Assembly: GCA_009886815.1 (NCBI GenBank)
Contig: QXYP01000013.1
Coordinates: forward strand, 1 to 6,575
Length of the DNA stretch: 6,575 bases
DNA from: Halieaceae bacterium
Lineage (GTDB): Bacteria > Pseudomonadota > Gammaproteobacteria > Pseudomonadales > Halieaceae
Reading direction: 5' to 3'
Positions within the stretch are counted from its first letter, which is position 1. The number at the start of each line of letters is the position of its first letter. This document shows positions 5,192-6,575 of this stretch, one piece after another. Under the pieces are notes generated by a model. The model searched no databases and was not told the DNA's origin. It worked only from the letters and a program-made list of their open reading frames with translations. The position numbers were made by a program, and so were the translations under genes.

Positions 5192-6514
5192 ATGAAGAGA
5201 ATTATAAGTACTGCTTTTCTGGCAATCGTCTTGACGAGCGCTGGGGTTGTTGTTGATCAAGCTCTGCCTCTTGGCTGGGTATCTTCAGCCCAAGCCCAAG
5301 ACAAAGCTGCGGCAAAAAAAGAGCGCGAAACACGTCGTACCCCAGCCCTGCGCAATAAGGTTTACGAAAAGCTTGCCGAAGCACAGGCTTTTGCTGAAGC
5401 AAAGGATTACGTCAGCGCTGAGCAGGTGCTTGACCAAATGATTGCCGGTGAAGGCAAGCGCGCGCTGAACAGCTACGAATTGGCTAACGTATACAATTTG
5501 TATGCGTTTTTGCGCTACTCCGCAGAGGATTACAAGGGTGCTCTCAACTACTACAAGCAGGTAGTCGTGCAGCCCGACATTCCCCTGGCAATGGAAATCA
5601 ATACAAAGTTTACTGTGGCACAGCTGTATTTTGTGCAAGAGCAGTGGCGCCCGGGCATTGATGCTTTGCTTGAGTGGTTTGAACTTTCTGATAAACCCAA
5701 TGCCACGGCTTATATTTTGCTGGCACAGGGTTACTATCAGGTTAAAGATTTCGACAGTGCGCTCAACAACGTAGAGACAGCCATTGCGATGTATGAGGGC
5801 GAAGGTAAGCTGCCTAAAGAGCAGTGGTACAACCTCGCGCGCTTTCTCTACTTCGATAAGAATGACTTCGACAACGCACTTTCGACACTTTATACCCTGA
5901 TTGAGTATTACCCGAAGAAGCAATATTGGGTTCAGGCCTCTCATCTCTACGGTGAAAAGAAAAACGAGCCTAAGCAGCTTGCCATGATGGAAACTGCTTA
6001 TCTCCAAGGCTTACTTGATAAGAGTTCAGAAGTTGTTCAGGTGGCTTATCTGTATCTGAACGCTGAAGTCCCCTACCCCGCGGCGCAGGTTATGGAGCAG
6101 GGATTCAAAGATGAGCTGGTTGAAGAGAAATCGAAAAACTACGAGCTCACTGGCAGCGCTTGGCGTCAGGCTCAAGAAGTCGCCAAGGCCATTCCTAATA
6201 TGGAAAAGGCGGCGGAGCTCTCGGACAAGGGCGAGCTATATACCCGACTTGGCAACGTTTACCTCGATAGTGACGAGCACAAGAAAGCCATCGGTGCTGT
6301 TAAAAAGGGATTAGCCAAAGGTGGCGTTAAGCGACCCGACTCGGCGCGGTTGGTGCTGGGTATGGCCCATTTCAACTTGGGCGATTACAACAGCGCTAAG
6401 AAGGCCTTCAGAGATGCAGCCAAAGATGAGCGTTCCGAAAAATACGCCCGGCAGTGGATTCGTTACATAGCGAGTGAAGAAGAGCGCCAGCGAGAGATGG
6501 CTAAAGATATCTGA
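5192..6514 (+). CDS. Exported tetratricopeptide-repeat (TPR) protein
   Basis: A 440-residue protein with a Sec signal peptide (1-35; basic MKR, hydrophobic IISTAFLAIVL, cleavage at AQA|QD) followed by helical TPR-like repeats, so probably periplasmic. Repeats are recognisable at about 57-89 (AFAEAKDYVSAEQVLDQMI), 94-127 (FLRYSAEDYKGALNYYKQ), 134-167, 171-204 (LLAQGYYQVKDFDSALNNVETAI), 210-243 (FLYFDKNDFDNALSTLYTLI), 347-380 (GNVYLDSDEHKKAIGAVKKGL) and 383-415 (GMAHFNLGDYNSAKKAFRDA). The stretch between about 244 and 340 is more degenerate but still helical. TPRs bind proteins and have no catalytic residues. The gene follows tonB by 26 bases, and a TPR gene occupies the same place in Vibrio TonB2 loci, so a scaffold or receptor-specificity role in the TonB complex is a reasonable inference. 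The ribosome binding site is weak (AGGG about 10 bases upstream). It is the last operon member visible. Confidence 0.9.
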   Translation: MKRIISTAFLAIVLTSAGVVVDQALPLGWVSSAQAQDKAAAKKERETRRTPALRNKVYEKLAEAQAFAEAKDYVSAEQVLDQMIAGEGKRALNSYELANVYNLYAFLRYSAEDYKGALNYYKQVVVQPDIPLAMEINTKFTVAQLYFVQEQWRPGIDALLEWFELSDKPNATAYILLAQGYYQVKDFDSALNNVETAIAMYEGEGKLPKEQWYNLARFLYFDKNDFDNALSTLYTLIEYYPKKQYWVQASHLYGEKKNEPKQLAMMETAYLQGLLDKSSEVVQVAYLYLNAEVPYPAAQVMEQGFKDELVEEKSKNYELTGSAWRQAQEVAKAIPNMEKAAELSDKGELYTRLGNVYLDSDEHKKAIGAVKKGLAKGGVKRPDSARLVLGMAHFNLGDYNSAKKAFRDAAKDERSEKYARQWIRYIASEEERQREMAKDI

Positions 6515-6575
6515 TAGGTAGGCGCGTATCCCGGATGAATATTCCGCCGGCGCTATGAGGAATTGCAAGGATAAA
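6515..6575 (+). other. Tail after the operon with possible ribosome binding site of the next gene
   Basis: Sixty-one bases follow the TPR gene. GC-rich segments (GGCGC at 6521-6525, CCGG at 6531-6534, CCGGCGC near 6547-6553) allow weak bulged pairing, but there is no long stem with a T-run, so I do not call a terminator. GAGG (6557-6560) and AAGGA (6567-6571) near the edge look like Shine-Dalgarno sequences, suggesting that another + strand gene starts just outside the window. Confidence 0.3.

Noticed and set aside
5285..6007. Long antisense open frame (240 codons) inside the TPR gene
   Set aside because: It is the mirror of a strongly supported coding frame, has no credible ribosome binding site or recognisable domain, and its composition is that of an antisense shadow.
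6535..6558. Seven-codon open frame (MNIPPAL) after the TPR gene
   Set aside because: It is too short, has no ribosome binding site at proper distance, and no sign of a leader-peptide attenuator.

Overview
The window looks like a chromosomal segment of a gammaproteobacterium, probably a marine one. The thyA-folA pair resembles the E. coli proteins closely. The seven-gene block after it has the layout of the TonB2/TtpC-type energy-transduction loci of Vibrio, Alteromonas-like and Cellvibrionales/Halieaceae-like bacteria. The genus cannot be settled from the sequence alone. Every real gene is on the + strand, base composition and style are uniform, and I see no insertion sequence, tRNA, rRNA, CRISPR or phage signature.

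Layout: (1) 1-739, nucleotide/folate metabolism: the 3' end of thyA (thymidylate synthase) overlaps the start of folA (dihydrofolate reductase) by one base. ThyA produces dihydrofolate and FolA reduces it again. (2) 740-944, a 205-base gap with an imperfect hairpin just after folA, which may be its terminator, and presumably the promoter of the next operon. I see no convincing sigma-70 promoter or Fur box there. (3) 945-6514, a tight co-directional operon: a DUF3450 periplasmic coiled-coil protein, a TtpC-like protein (signal peptide, periplasmic coiled coil, MotA/TolQ/ExbB channel domain), a short ExbB, two different ExbD proteins, a short TonB, and an exported TPR protein. Gaps between genes are 1, 23, 27, 10, 5 and 26 bases. 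(4) 6515-6575, a short tail ending in a possible ribosome binding site for a gene beyond the window.

How the genes work together (from known families plus inference): the ExbB and ExbD proteins form a proton channel in the inner membrane. TonB carries the resulting energy across the periplasm to TonB-dependent outer-membrane receptors for iron complexes, cobalamin or glycans. In Vibrio, TtpC is an extra essential component of the TonB2 system. The DUF3450 and TPR proteins are habitual neighbours of such loci and are predicted to be periplasmic, so they are good candidates for accessory parts of the same machine. The most notable points are the doubled ExbD, the absence of the canonical ExbB glutamate in both channel proteins, cysteine pairs in TonB and in the second ExbD, and two coiled-coil exported proteins encoded one base apart. 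The family-level arrangement is known; the roles of DUF3450, the second ExbD and the TPR protein are the least described parts.
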